From contig DASQMX010000031.1 of assembly GCA_035645275.1 (NCBI GenBank), forward strand, positions 124,001-188,000: a DNA stretch of 64,000 nucleotides, in the 5' to 3' direction. The translations under genes and the position numbers were made by a program. Within the stretch, counting starts at the first letter, position 1; every line of letters begins with the position of its first letter. This document shows positions 8,698-16,221 of the stretch, one piece after another. The notes under the pieces are model-generated. The model ran no database searches. It worked only from the letters and a program-made list of their open reading frames with translations, and was not told the DNA's origin. The stretch comes from Paranoxybacillus sp035645275 (GTDB taxonomy: Bacteria; Bacillota; Bacilli; Bacillales; Anoxybacillaceae).

Positions 8698-10380
8698 TTA
8701 TTCAATTGCGAAGATAAATGGATATAACGGCTGGCCACCTTCATGTACTTCTACTTCTACATCCGGATATGTTTCTTCTACATACGCAACAATTTCATCG
8801 ACTTCTTCTTCTGTTGTATCTTCACCGAAAATAACGGTTAAAATTTCCGCATCTTCATCCAACATTTCAGCTAAAAGTTTTTTCGTAACGGCCAATTTGT
8901 CTTTCTCCGAAACGATGATTTTGCCGTCAGCGATTCCCATATAATCATCTTTTGAAATCGCGACACCATCAATATTTGTATCGCGGACAGCAAATGTGAC
9001 TTGACCTGTTTTTACTTGTGAGAGGGCAGCGTTCATCGCTTTTTCATTTTGTTCCGCTGAAGCAGCTGGATTAAAAGCTAAAATGGCCGACATACCTTGA
9101 GGAACTGTTTTGGAAGGAATTACAATGACATTGTTTTCAGTAACAGAAGCAGCTTGTTGTGCAGCCATAATAATGTTTTTATTATTTGGCAGTACAAACA
9201 CCGTCTCTGCGTTAATTTGTTCGATTGCTTTCACAATGTCTTCCGTACTAGGATTCATCGTTTGTCCGCCTTCGATTACCATGTGGGCTCCGATGCTCTT
9301 AAACAAGTTTGCAATTCCGTTGCCCATTGTTACCGTTACAATTCCGTACTTCTCTTTTTCCTTTTTCTCGGGGCGAGAAGCAGTTGGAAGCGGAGCTTTT
9401 GTTTCCTGCACAATATTTTCATGTTGCTGACGCATGTTTTCAATCTTAATGTTGATCAAGCTTCCATAACGTTGGCCGTATGTCAATACTTCGCCTGGCT
9501 GCTCTGAATGAATATGCACTTTCACAAGTTCCTCATCGGCAATCACTAATAATGAATCGCCAAAACGGCTTAAATCTTCACGAAACTTCTCTTCCGTAAA
9601 TGGATTGTTTTTTAGCTTGTCCTCTTCAAAGCGAACCATAAACTCTGTGCAATAGCCAAATTCAATGTCTTCTGTATTGATATGACTTTGTGCACTTTTA
9701 TGATGTTCAGCATTGACAAGCTCTTGCATCGACGGTTGCTCCGCCGGTACGTTTGCTACTTTTTCTCCTTTTAACTCAGCTAAAAACCCTTCATATACAT
9801 ATACTAATCCTTGTCCACCGCTATCAACAACGCCGACTTCTTTTAAGACAGGAAGCAGCTCCGGCGTTCGTTTTAAGGATGCTTTTGCTTCCTTTACTAC
9901 TTCTTCCATCACTAAAGCGATATCCGGTTGTTTTTTCGCAACAGCTATCGCACGTTTCGCAGCATCTTTTGCTACGGTTAAAATCGTTCCTTCTACCGGC
10001 TTCATAACAGCTTTGTATGCCGTTTCGACACCCGCTTCAAGAGCAGCTGCAAATTCTATGCTATTAATTTCTTGTTTTGTTTCGATTGCTTTTGCAAAGC
10101 CGCGGAACAATTGCGATAAGATGACTCCTGAGTTACCGCGCGCTCCCATTAACAGTCCTCTCGCTAACGCACTGCCGACTTTACCAATGTGATCACTAAT
10201 GTTGTTTTGTACTTCCTTCGCTCCTGAAGTCATCGATAAATTCATGTTCGTTCCAGTATCTCCATCCGGGACTGGAAAGACGTTAAGCGCATCTACTGCT
10301 TTTGCATTATTAGCTAAATGTTGCGCCCCCTGCAATATCATTTTTGCAAAACGTCTTCCATCTAACGTCTTAATTGTCAC
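8698..10380 (-). CDS. fakA: Fatty acid kinase, catalytic subunit FakA (YloV)
   Basis: Phosphorylates fatty acids held by a FakB (DegV-type) binding protein, producing acyl-phosphate for the PlsX/PlsY route. This function was established in Staphylococcus; B. subtilis YloV is the orthologue. The 560-residue protein has an N-terminal DhaL domain with the Mg-ATP aspartates in NVFPVPDGDTGTNMNLSM and GARGNSGVILSQ, a middle domain, and a C-terminal DegV-like part. The start codon is GTG with GGAGG 9 bases upstream. It follows the Asp23-family gene, as in other Bacilli. No fakB is seen in the window. Confidence 0.93.
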   Translation of the reverse strand: MTIKTLDGRRFAKMILQGAQHLANNAKAVDALNVFPVPDGDTGTNMNLSMTSGAKEVQNNISDHIGKVGSALARGLLMGARGNSGVILSQLFRGFAKAIETKQEINSIEFAAALEAGVETAYKAVMKPVEGTILTVAKDAAKRAIAVAKKQPDIALVMEEVVKEAKASLKRTPELLPVLKEVGVVDSGGQGLVYVYEGFLAELKGEKVANVPAEQPSMQELVNAEHHKSAQSHINTEDIEFGYCTEFMVRFEEDKLKNNPFTEEKFREDLSRFGDSLLVIADEELVKVHIHSEQPGEVLTYGQRYGSLINIKIENMRQQHENIVQETKAPLPTASRPEKKEKEKYGIVTVTMGNGIANLFKSIGAHMVIEGGQTMNPSTEDIVKAIEQINAETVFVLPNNKNIIMAAQQAASVTENNVIVIPSKTVPQGMSAILAFNPAASAEQNEKAMNAALSQVKTGQVTFAVRDTNIDGVAISKDDYMGIADGKIIVSEKDKLAVTKKLLAEMLDEDAEILTVIFGEDTTEEEVDEIVAYVEETYPDVEVEVHEGGQPLYPFIFAIE

Positions 10381-10403
10381 AGATTACATCCTCCTTACTA
10401 CGA

Positions 10404-10766
10404 CTACGGATTCGTCACACGAACCCCTTGAACATAGATGTTAATCGATTGTACATCAAGTCCTAATGTTTGGTCTAACGTATACTTAACTTTTGTTTGC
10501 ACGTTATGAGCAACCTCGGAAATTTTCGTGCCATAACTGACGATAATGTACATATCAATATGTACTTCATCGTTTTCTTGGCGTACAATGACACCTTTTG
10601 CGAAATTTTCTCTACGTAAAATTTCTGAAATCCCGTCTTTAATTTGATTTTTAGACGCCATTCCAACGATTCCATAGCAGTCCACTGCAGCACCGCCAGC
10701 AATAGTAGCAATCACGTCATTTGAAATCTCAATGCGTCCGTACTTTGTTTGCAACTCGATGGACAT
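10404..10766 (-). CDS. yloU: Asp23/Gls24 family envelope stress protein (YloU)
   Basis: A 120-residue Asp23/Gls24-family protein of unclear molecular role. Family members are linked to the cell envelope and alkaline stress. Visible features are the N-terminal beta-rich stretch TKYGRIEISNDVIATIAGGAA and the central VSYGTKISEVAHNVQTKVK. The ATG at 10766 follows GGGGG at proper spacing. An in-frame extension to 10808 adds 14 residues not seen in relatives. It is paired with fakA, 23 bases apart, as in B. subtilis. Confidence 0.92.
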   Translation of the reverse strand: MSIELQTKYGRIEISNDVIATIAGGAAVDCYGIVGMASKNQIKDGISEILRRENFAKGVIVRQENDEVHIDMYIIVSYGTKISEVAHNVQTKVKYTLDQTLGLDVQSINIYVQGVRVTNP

Positions 10767-10919
10767 ATAATTTCCCCCTTTGGAATTGTTCGCATAAACT
10801 AAAGCCATTTTACTATACTAGCCCTTTTTTTGAAAGTACTCTCCCATCCACTAGTATTATTTAGCCTAATTTAAAAATGTATGTCAAGGATATTTTCTTG
10901 AATGCTGTTCAGAGAACTA

Positions 10920-10948
10920 TTGCATTCTCTTGTTATGTATGATAAATT
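10920..10948 (+). promoter_or_regulatory. Candidate rpmB promoter
   Basis: TTGCAT (10920-10925), a 17-base spacer, then TAAATT (10943-10948) with TG one base upstream (extended -10). It lies 57 bases before the rpmB start codon and is the best SigA-like match in the gap. Confidence 0.45.
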
Positions 10949-11005
10949 ATAGTAGTGTTTTCAGCACGATAAAGGAATTTCTTTGGCAATGAGGAGGGAA
11001 AAAGA

Positions 11006-11191
11006 ATGGCAAAATGCTTTGTAACTGGTAAGAAAAAATCTTTCGGTAACGCACGTTCACACGCTATGAACGCAAATAAACGTACATGGAAAGCAAACCT
11101 TCAAAAAGTGCGCATTTTAGTTGACGGAAAGCCTAAACGCGTATGGGTTTCTGCACGCGCTTTAAAATCTGGAAAAGTTGAACGCGTGTAA
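11006..11191 (+). CDS. rpmB: 50S ribosomal protein L28
   Basis: A small basic protein of the large ribosomal subunit, 61 residues. MAKCFVTGKKKSFGNARSHAMNA and the C-terminal KPKRVWVSARALKSGKVERV match Bacillus L28. Only the N-terminal cysteine remains, so it resembles the Bacillus form without a full zinc site. AGGAGGG precedes the ATG. It is one of two confident plus-strand genes and is transcribed away from yloU. The stop codon directly touches the first unit of the tandem repeat that follows. Confidence 0.97.
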   Translation: MAKCFVTGKKKSFGNARSHAMNANKRTWKANLQKVRILVDGKPKRVWVSARALKSGKVERV

Positions 11192-11437
11192 TAAAGAAAA
11201 GCGGAGTCGCCGCGATTAGCTCTCGAAGCCAAATGTTCTTCACCCGCAGAAGTGCTTGCCACTTCGAGGGGGGAAGGTTATTTGGCACAGAGAGCTAGGC
11301 GACGGAGCTAGACAATAAAGAAAAATGGAGGCGCCGCGATTAACTCTTGAAGCCAAATGTTCTTCACCCGCAGAAGTGCTTGCCATTTCGAGGGGGAAAG
11401 GTTATTTGGCACAAAGAACTAGGTGCCGGAGCTAGAC
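11190..11437 (+). repeat. Two tandem 124-bp hairpin repeat units after rpmB
   Basis: Unit 1 is 11190-11313 and unit 2 is 11314-11437, offset exactly 124 bases and differing at a limited number of positions. Each begins AATAAAGAAAA, then GGAGNCGCCGCGATTA, and ends GGAGCTAGAC. Each unit can fold on itself: outer arms GTCGCC/GGCGAC, middle arms TAGCTCTC/AGAGAGCTA, inner arms GCCAAAT/ATTTGGC and a central GAAGTG/CACTTC hairpin. The same family occurs in reverse orientation at 54236-54500. No reading frame is supported. Confidence 0.92.
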
Positions 11438-11440
11438 AAT

Positions 11441-11470
11441 AAAAAAGCACCAAGTACTTGGTGCTTTTTA
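11441..11470. terminator. Bidirectional terminator between rpmB and spoVM
   Basis: Perfect palindrome AAAAAGCACCAAGT/ACTTGGTGCTTTTT (11442-11455 and 11456-11469) with A and T runs on both sides. It can end the plus-strand rpmB transcript and the minus-strand spoVM transcript. It overlaps the spoVM stop codon (11468-11470). Confidence 0.88.
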
Positions 11471-11548
11471 TCCTTTTTTAAATGAGTTTAACATGGCACG
11501 GACAATGCCGCCAAGAAACTTTGGCAGCTTAATTGTGTAAAACTTCAT
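11468..11548 (-). CDS. spoVM: Stage V sporulation protein M
   Basis: A 26-residue amphipathic peptide that recognises the convex forespore membrane and anchors the coat ATPase SpoIVA in B. subtilis. The minus strand reads MKFYTIKLPKFLGGIVRAML followed by NSFKKG and TAA, almost identical to B. subtilis SpoVM including Pro9. GGAGGAGGGAA lies ahead of the ATG. It falls between rpmB and thiN, the same neighbourhood as in B. subtilis. A SigE-like promoter is visible upstream. Confidence 0.95.
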   Translation of the reverse strand: MKFYTIKLPKFLGGIVRAMLNSFKKG

Positions 11549-11598
11549 TACCGTTCCCTCCTCCACCTTCATCACGAACTTAACGCTGCTTCCTTATA

Positions 11599-11625
11599 AG
11601 TATATTCGCTAAGAAAAAAATAGTA
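11599..11625 (-). promoter_or_regulatory. Candidate SigE promoter of spoVM
   Basis: Minus strand TACTATT (11619-11625), a 12-base spacer, then AATATACT (11599-11606). It matches the SigE consensus KMATATT / CATAYAHT at six of seven and seven of eight positions. B. subtilis spoVM is known to be transcribed in the mother cell by SigE. The spacer is at the short end. Confidence 0.6.
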
Positions 11626-11626
11626 C

Positions 11627-12286
11627 CTAGAAGCTCCCGCCTAAATCTTTGCTTCTTATCATCATTAATATGCCTTCAGAAAATGAAAAAGTACCATGAG
11701 ATTGGATGAGTTCATTACTAATACATAGTGTAGACCCAAGCTGAATATGACAATTTGTTAGCGGATATTTAAATCCTCTTAACGTGATGCCTTTCACATC
11801 CATAGTGATTGGAATGAATGAAATATATCGATAAAAAGGATCATTCTTGATCACATACTCTCCTGGTTCATGTGCCGTAATCATATTTTGCCGATCCATT
11901 ATTTCAATATTTGTTTTTACATTTTTAATTAGCAGCTGTATATTTCCGAATAAATGATCTAAACGTCCCCCTGTTGCTCCAAAAATTCTGATTTTATCAG
12001 CCTTTTGTGCTAACGCCCAATCGAGTGCGATGTCCATATCCGTTTTGTCTTTTTCGGACGGCCAGATTTCGACTTCATTTAACCTCGTTTGCGCCCATTC
12101 TAATTCAGCTTGTGTGATGGAGTCAAAATCACCGAATGCCTTCGTTGGAGTAATCCCTGCTTTTAAAAGCGTAATCACTCCCCGATCTACCCCAACCCAT
12201 ATGACTTCTTTCTCATGATAATGATGTAAATCTGGAATAAATTCATTCGGACCGCCGCCAAGAATGTGAATGATCAATATCATCAT
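11627..12286 (-). CDS. thiN: Thiamine pyrophosphokinase
   Basis: Transfers pyrophosphate from ATP to thiamine, giving the cofactor TPP. The protein of about 219 residues has the N-terminal HILGGGPNEF, WVGVDRGVITLLKAGITPTKAFGDFDS with conserved aspartates, and EKDKTDMDIALDWAL, all typical of bacterial TPK. The start is ambiguous: AGGAGAGGAG runs straight into ATG ATG, so either ATG or the nearby TTG may be used. It lies between spoVM and rpe as in B. subtilis. No TPP riboswitch is seen upstream. Confidence 0.93.
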   Translation of the reverse strand: MMILIIHILGGGPNEFIPDLHHYHEKEVIWVGVDRGVITLLKAGITPTKAFGDFDSITQAELEWAQTRLNEVEIWPSEKDKTDMDIALDWALAQKADKIRIFGATGGRLDHLFGNIQLLIKNVKTNIEIMDRQNMITAHEPGEYVIKNDPFYRYISFIPITMDVKGITLRGFKYPLTNCHIQLGSTLCISNELIQSHGTFSFSEGILMMIRSKDLGGSF

Positions 12287-12344
12287 CTCCTCTCCTGCCG
12301 TTTTACTTTTCTTTCACTATATCATCTAAATATAAAAAGAAAAA

Positions 12345-12436
12345 GAGGCTGACCCTCAAGTAGTGTCAGACCCCATACTCCAAATATTAGATGAGAACAC
12401 GATAACATGAGATCAGACACTTTTGGGTCGTCCCCT
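12345..12436. repeat. REP-like element, copy 1
   Basis: Contains GGCTGACCCTCAAGTAGTGTCAGACCCC at its left end and TCAGACACTTTTGGGTCGTCCCCTTT at its right end. The right end matches the right end of the element at 61142-61164, and the left end resembles 61045-61074 and the complement of 28645-28685. The body between them differs. It lies between thiN and the small gene at 12437. Confidence 0.75.
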
Positions 12437-12604
12437 TTAATCATCATAATCATAACGAAATCCATCTTTTTCTTCATTGTTATGCTGTTTAAGCTTTCTC
12501 CATACTTCAACATATTGTTTGGTCTCGGCATGGTTCGTCGTATTGGCAGCAGCAAACTTTAATGCCTGTTCAATCGTCGCTTGTTCACGAGCCGTTAAGT
12601 CCAT
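12437..12604 (-). CDS. Small conserved-looking protein, function unknown
   Basis: A 55-residue reading frame, MDLTAREQATIEQALKFAAA at the start, then NTTNHAETKQYVEVWRKLKQ and a charged tail ending YDYDD. I do not recognise a named family. Support for it being a real gene is the strong ribosome-binding site (AAGGGGGTGG 6 bases before the ATG), normal codon use and a predicted mostly helical, soluble, charged product with no membrane segment. It is downstream of rpe after a terminator and ahead of thiN. Its stop codon borders the REP-like element. Confidence 0.65.
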   Translation of the reverse strand: MDLTAREQATIEQALKFAAANTTNHAETKQYVEVWRKLKQHNNEEKDGFRYDYDD

Positions 12605-12644
12605 TGAGCCACCCCCTTATATATAGAATGTGCAGCTGCGATTT

Positions 12645-12702
12645 TTTCAAACAAAAAAGAGGCTTATCTCTCTCGGTGCATCCGGAGAGAATCAGCCCCT
12701 TA
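12645..12702 (-). terminator. Terminator after rpe
   Basis: Minus strand GGGGCTGATTCTCTCC, a short loop, then a complementary GAGAGAGATAAGCCTC with small mismatches, followed by TTTTTTGTTTG. It lies 5 bases past the rpe stop codon. Confidence 0.8.
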
Positions 12703-12706
12703 GTTT

Positions 12707-13354
12707 TTATTCACCGCGAATAGCACGAATCGCCGCAGCACGGTCTTTTTTATTGTAAATCGCTGAGCCTGCGACTAATACGTTTGCTCCTGCCTCAACA
12801 CAAAGTTTTGCGGTGTCTTCGTTCACTCCGCCATCTACCTCAATTTCAACATTTAAGCCACGTTCTTTTACCATTTGGGCAACACGCTCGATTTTTGATA
12901 ACACGGAATGAATAAATTTTTGTCCACCAAATCCTGGATTCACAGTCATTAATAACACTAAATCGACATCGGCGATGATATGTTCGATCATCGCAACAGG
13001 TGTATGCGGATTTAATACAACTCCTGCTTTGACACCATGTTCCTTAATAAGATGGATAGTGCGGTGCAAATGCGGACAAGCTTCAACATGGACAGATAAA
13101 TAATCTGCTCCTGCTTTTGCAAACATCGGAATATATTGATCAGGATTTTCAATCATTAAATGTACATCAAGTGGAAGATTGGTAATTGGGCGAATCGCCT
13201 CGACAACTAGCGGTCCGATTGTAATGTTTGGAACAAAATGTCCATCCATCACATCAACATGAATGTAATCGGCACCACCTTTTTCCACATCAGCGATTTC
13301 CTCAGCAAGCTTGGCAAAATCGGCTGATAATATTGAAGGAGCGATTTTAATCAT
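12707..13354 (-). CDS. rpe: Ribulose-phosphate 3-epimerase
   Basis: Interconverts ribulose-5-phosphate and xylulose-5-phosphate in the pentose phosphate pathway. The 215-residue TIM-barrel protein opens MIKIAPSILSADFAKL and contains VDVMDGHFVPNITIG, HLMIENPD, MTVNPGFGGQKFI and EVDGGVNEDTA, which carry the metal and phosphate ligands. It follows rsgA by six bases, continuing the prpC-prkC-rsgA run as in B. subtilis. Confidence 0.97.
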   Translation of the reverse strand: MIKIAPSILSADFAKLAEEIADVEKGGADYIHVDVMDGHFVPNITIGPLVVEAIRPITNLPLDVHLMIENPDQYIPMFAKAGADYLSVHVEACPHLHRTIHLIKEHGVKAGVVLNPHTPVAMIEHIIADVDLVLLMTVNPGFGGQKFIHSVLSKIERVAQMVKERGLNVEIEVDGGVNEDTAKLCVEAGANVLVAGSAIYNKKDRAAAIRAIRGE

Positions 13355-13360
13355 CTTTCT

Positions 13361-14242
13361 CTAATACCTCGGCTTTCTTTCTTTAATTTCTTCCATAAAG
13401 TTCAAATAATGTTCATATCGATAGCTTGGTATTTCTCCAGCCTCAAGCGCTGCTTTTACTGCACATTTTGGTTCTGCAATATGCGTGCAGCCACGGAATT
13501 TACATTCATGATCACGCTCACGAAATTCTGGAAAACAAAGCGGCAATTGTTCTGCTTCGATTTCATTAAATTCAAGAGAACTAAATCCCGGTGTGTCAGC
13601 TACTAAGCCGCCGCCAATCTCTATCAACTCGACATGACGAGTTGTATGCTTTCCCCGACCTAAGTGGGTAGAGATGTCATTTGTTTTTAATTGCAAGTCG
13701 GGACGTAATGCATTTAGAAGCGATGATTTACCTACACCTGATTGACCAGCAAATACAGACGTGCGGCCTTCTAAATACGGCAGCAGCAGATCCACTCCGT
13801 TCTTTGTCACCGCTGAAGTTTCAATGACTTCATAGCCGATTTTTCGATAGTCACTCGCATACTTCTCCACGATTGGCTTTGTTTTATCATCGGTTAAATC
13901 CATTTTGCTAATCACGATAATCGGACGAATATCTTTTGCTTCAATCAGAACAAGAAATCTGTCAAGTAAACCAGGGCTAAAATCTGGCTGTACTGCGGAA
14001 AAGACGAGAATCGCTTGGTCAATATTGGCAATTGGTGGACGAATCAACTCATTTTTCCGCTCGCGAATTTCCATAATATAACCGTCTGTTTTATTTTCTG
14101 CTTGGAAAACGACTTCATCACCAACAAGAGGAGTAATTTTATGTTTCCGAAACACACCGCGACCGCGGCATTGAAATACTTCTCCATCGCTTAACACGTA
14201 ATAAAATCCGCTTAATGCTTTAATAATTTTTCCTTCTGGCAT
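13361..14242 (-). CDS. rsgA: Small-subunit ribosome maturation GTPase RsgA (CpgA)
   Basis: Circularly permuted GTPase that checks late 30S assembly. The 293-residue protein has an N-terminal OB fold, then the permuted G motifs: VISKMD (G4) precedes the P-loop GQSGVGKSSLLN and DTPGFSS (G3). A C-terminal zinc finger reads CKFRGCTHIAEPKC. AAGGAGTGA precedes the ATG. In B. subtilis this protein is also a substrate of the kinase PrkC, encoded just upstream here. Confidence 0.97.
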   Translation of the reverse strand: MPEGKIIKALSGFYYVLSDGEVFQCRGRGVFRKHKITPLVGDEVVFQAENKTDGYIMEIRERKNELIRPPIANIDQAILVFSAVQPDFSPGLLDRFLVLIEAKDIRPIIVISKMDLTDDKTKPIVEKYASDYRKIGYEVIETSAVTKNGVDLLLPYLEGRTSVFAGQSGVGKSSLLNALRPDLQLKTNDISTHLGRGKHTTRHVELIEIGGGLVADTPGFSSLEFNEIEAEQLPLCFPEFRERDHECKFRGCTHIAEPKCAVKAALEAGEIPSYRYEHYLNFMEEIKERKPRY

Positions 14243-14265
14243 AGCATCACTCCTTATTAGTTTTG

Positions 14266-16215
14266 TTATGTGTTCGGGTATGGAACAACTCCCTCACGCT
14301 TCACCGCGTTGTTAATCATCACACGATAATAACCTGTTTCTCCAGGAGGAATAATAAATTCTACTTTTTCTTTCACTGTTTCTGTCAATCTATATGTTTT
14401 ATACGGTTTTATCATATCATGCTTCGCATCTTGAATATATAACTGCGCTTCGAGCACTTCTCCTTCATGTACCGGCTCATACGGAATTTCAATTTCCTGC
14501 ACCACTTTTCTCTCTGGAAGCGGTGCTTTCCCTTTGGAAATGACTACGTTTATCGTTGCTCCTTTTTCAAGTTTCGAATTCGCTTGAGGTGTTTGTGAAA
14601 TAACAAGCCCTTCCGGAACTTTATCGGAATGCTCGTACTTTACTAGCACATATAATCCTTGTTCTTCGGCATAATCCCGAACACTTTTCTCGGTATAACC
14701 GGATAAATCTTTTAACGTAATTTTTTCTGGACCTAGACTGACAGTGAAAGTTACTTCTGTTTCGTCTGGCACGACTTTTTCTCCCGGTGATGGAGATTGA
14801 GCAATAATCGTTCCCGGCGGCTCGTCGCTATACACTCCATCTCGTTCGACAAGCAGAAAATTTTGATTTTGCAGCGTTTGCTCTATATCTTCAATATCCT
14901 CACCAATAAAATTACCAAATTCTATTTTCTTTTTTCCAATGCTTTTATAAATCGTAATTTCCGTTCCTTCTTTTACCATTTTTCCCGCTTCAGGCTTCGT
15001 GCGAATGACTTTGCCTTCAGGAATTTCATTGTGCTCAACAGATACCGTCTCTTTAATCTTAAACCCTAACGAGGCTAACTCCGTTACTGCCTTGTCATAG
15101 TCTTCATTAGCTACATCAGGAACAACTATATCATCAGGAAGTACGATAGGAGGAATCCAAGTAATGGCACTAATACCTACGACAACAAGAAAAATAAAAA
15201 GTGAAACGAGCCATATTGCCCATTTCTTTTTCTTTTTTAATTGTTTTGTTTGCTCTGTCTGATTTTCTTTTTTTAAAGAGTCATTGACAATCGTCTGTTG
15301 ATGATCTTGTATATGATTCATATTTTTGATAATTGGTATGGCTTTTGTAGCTTCATCGTCATCGGCAATCGTAAACTTTTTCTCGTTTAACCGTTCAGGA
15401 TTTAACGCCGTACGAATATCTTCTTCCATTTCTTCAACCGATTGATAACGATAAAACGGATCCTTAGCTGTTGCTTTTAAGATAATATTTTCAACGCTTT
15501 GCGGTATAGAAGGATTCCACACTTTTGGTGAAGGGGTCTCCGTTTGTAAATGTTTTAACACGATGGAAACCGCGGATTCACCGGAAAACGGTAATCTCCC
15601 GGTTAAAAGTTCAAACATAACAATCCCTAATGAGTAAATATCCGATTTTTCAGTAGCAATGCCTCCACGCGCTTGCTCGGGTGATAAATAATGAACAGAA
15701 CCTAATACTGAATTCGTTTGCGTAATCGTTGTCGAGCTTAACGCAATGGCAATACCAAAATCGGTAACTTTTATAATCCCGTTTTCATTAATAAGAATGT
15801 TTTGCGGCTTAATATCGCGATGGACAATTCGGTTTTGATGTGCATGTGAGATCGCAGAAGTTAACTGCGCCATAATGTTTAATGCTTTTGGAACGCTAAG
15901 TGGTGCATGCTGCTGAATATATTGCTTTAATGTAGTCCCCTGCACATATTCCATCACAATATAATAAATGCCTTCATCTTCGCCGACATCATAAATGGTG
16001 ACGATATTTTCATGGTTTAAACTCGTTGCCGCCTGTGCTTCCCGGCGAAAGCGTTTAATAAATTGTTCATCTCCGGAAAAGTCAAGTCGCAATACTTTAA
16101 TCGCTACATCGCGCTCTAAAATCATGTCTCTAGCCAAATACACATTGGCCATTCCGCCGCCGCCAATCATTTCGATGATTTTATAGCGACCATTCAATCT
16201 TTTACCAATGAGCAT
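14266..16215 (-). CDS. prkC: Ser/Thr protein kinase PrkC with PASTA domains
   Basis: Membrane kinase that senses muropeptides and controls germination and cell-wall homeostasis in B. subtilis. The 649 residues comprise a Hanks-type kinase domain (about 11-270; Lys40, catalytic HRD with Asp134, TDFG at 151-154), a Lys-rich juxtamembrane stretch, one transmembrane helix at about 332-352, three PASTA repeats (starting near VVPDVANEDYD, IEFGNFIGEDI and ITLKDLSGYTE), and a C-terminal beta domain. Its partner phosphatase prpC lies immediately upstream, six bases away. Confidence 0.97.
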   Translation of the reverse strand: MLIGKRLNGRYKIIEMIGGGGMANVYLARDMILERDVAIKVLRLDFSGDEQFIKRFRREAQAATSLNHENIVTIYDVGEDEGIYYIVMEYVQGTTLKQYIQQHAPLSVPKALNIMAQLTSAISHAHQNRIVHRDIKPQNILINENGIIKVTDFGIAIALSSTTITQTNSVLGSVHYLSPEQARGGIATEKSDIYSLGIVMFELLTGRLPFSGESAVSIVLKHLQTETPSPKVWNPSIPQSVENIILKATAKDPFYRYQSVEEMEEDIRTALNPERLNEKKFTIADDDEATKAIPIIKNMNHIQDHQQTIVNDSLKKENQTEQTKQLKKKKKWAIWLVSLFIFLVVVGISAITWIPPIVLPDDIVVPDVANEDYDKAVTELASLGFKIKETVSVEHNEIPEGKVIRTKPEAGKMVKEGTEITIYKSIGKKKIEFGNFIGEDIEDIEQTLQNQNFLLVERDGVYSDEPPGTIIAQSPSPGEKVVPDETEVTFTVSLGPEKITLKDLSGYTEKSVRDYAEEQGLYVLVKYEHSDKVPEGLVISQTPQANSKLEKGATINVVISKGKAPLPERKVVQEIEIPYEPVHEGEVLEAQLYIQDAKHDMIKPYKTYRLTETVKEKVEFIIPPGETGYYRVMINNAVKREGVVPYPNT

Positions 16216-16221
16216 GCGCCA

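Noticed and set aside
9110..10192. Several plus-strand frames of 80-160 codons opposite fakA
   Set aside because: They are shadows of a well-conserved minus-strand gene, lack ribosome-binding sites and have no family resemblance.
11190..11437. Tandem repeats that might be a CRISPR array
   Set aside because: There are only two long (124-bp) directly adjoining units without spacers, and no cas genes are nearby.
11549..12300. TPP riboswitch upstream of thiN
   Set aside because: No sequence resembling the conserved TPP-aptamer cores (CUGAGA and the ACCUGA-type region) is seen ahead of thiN.
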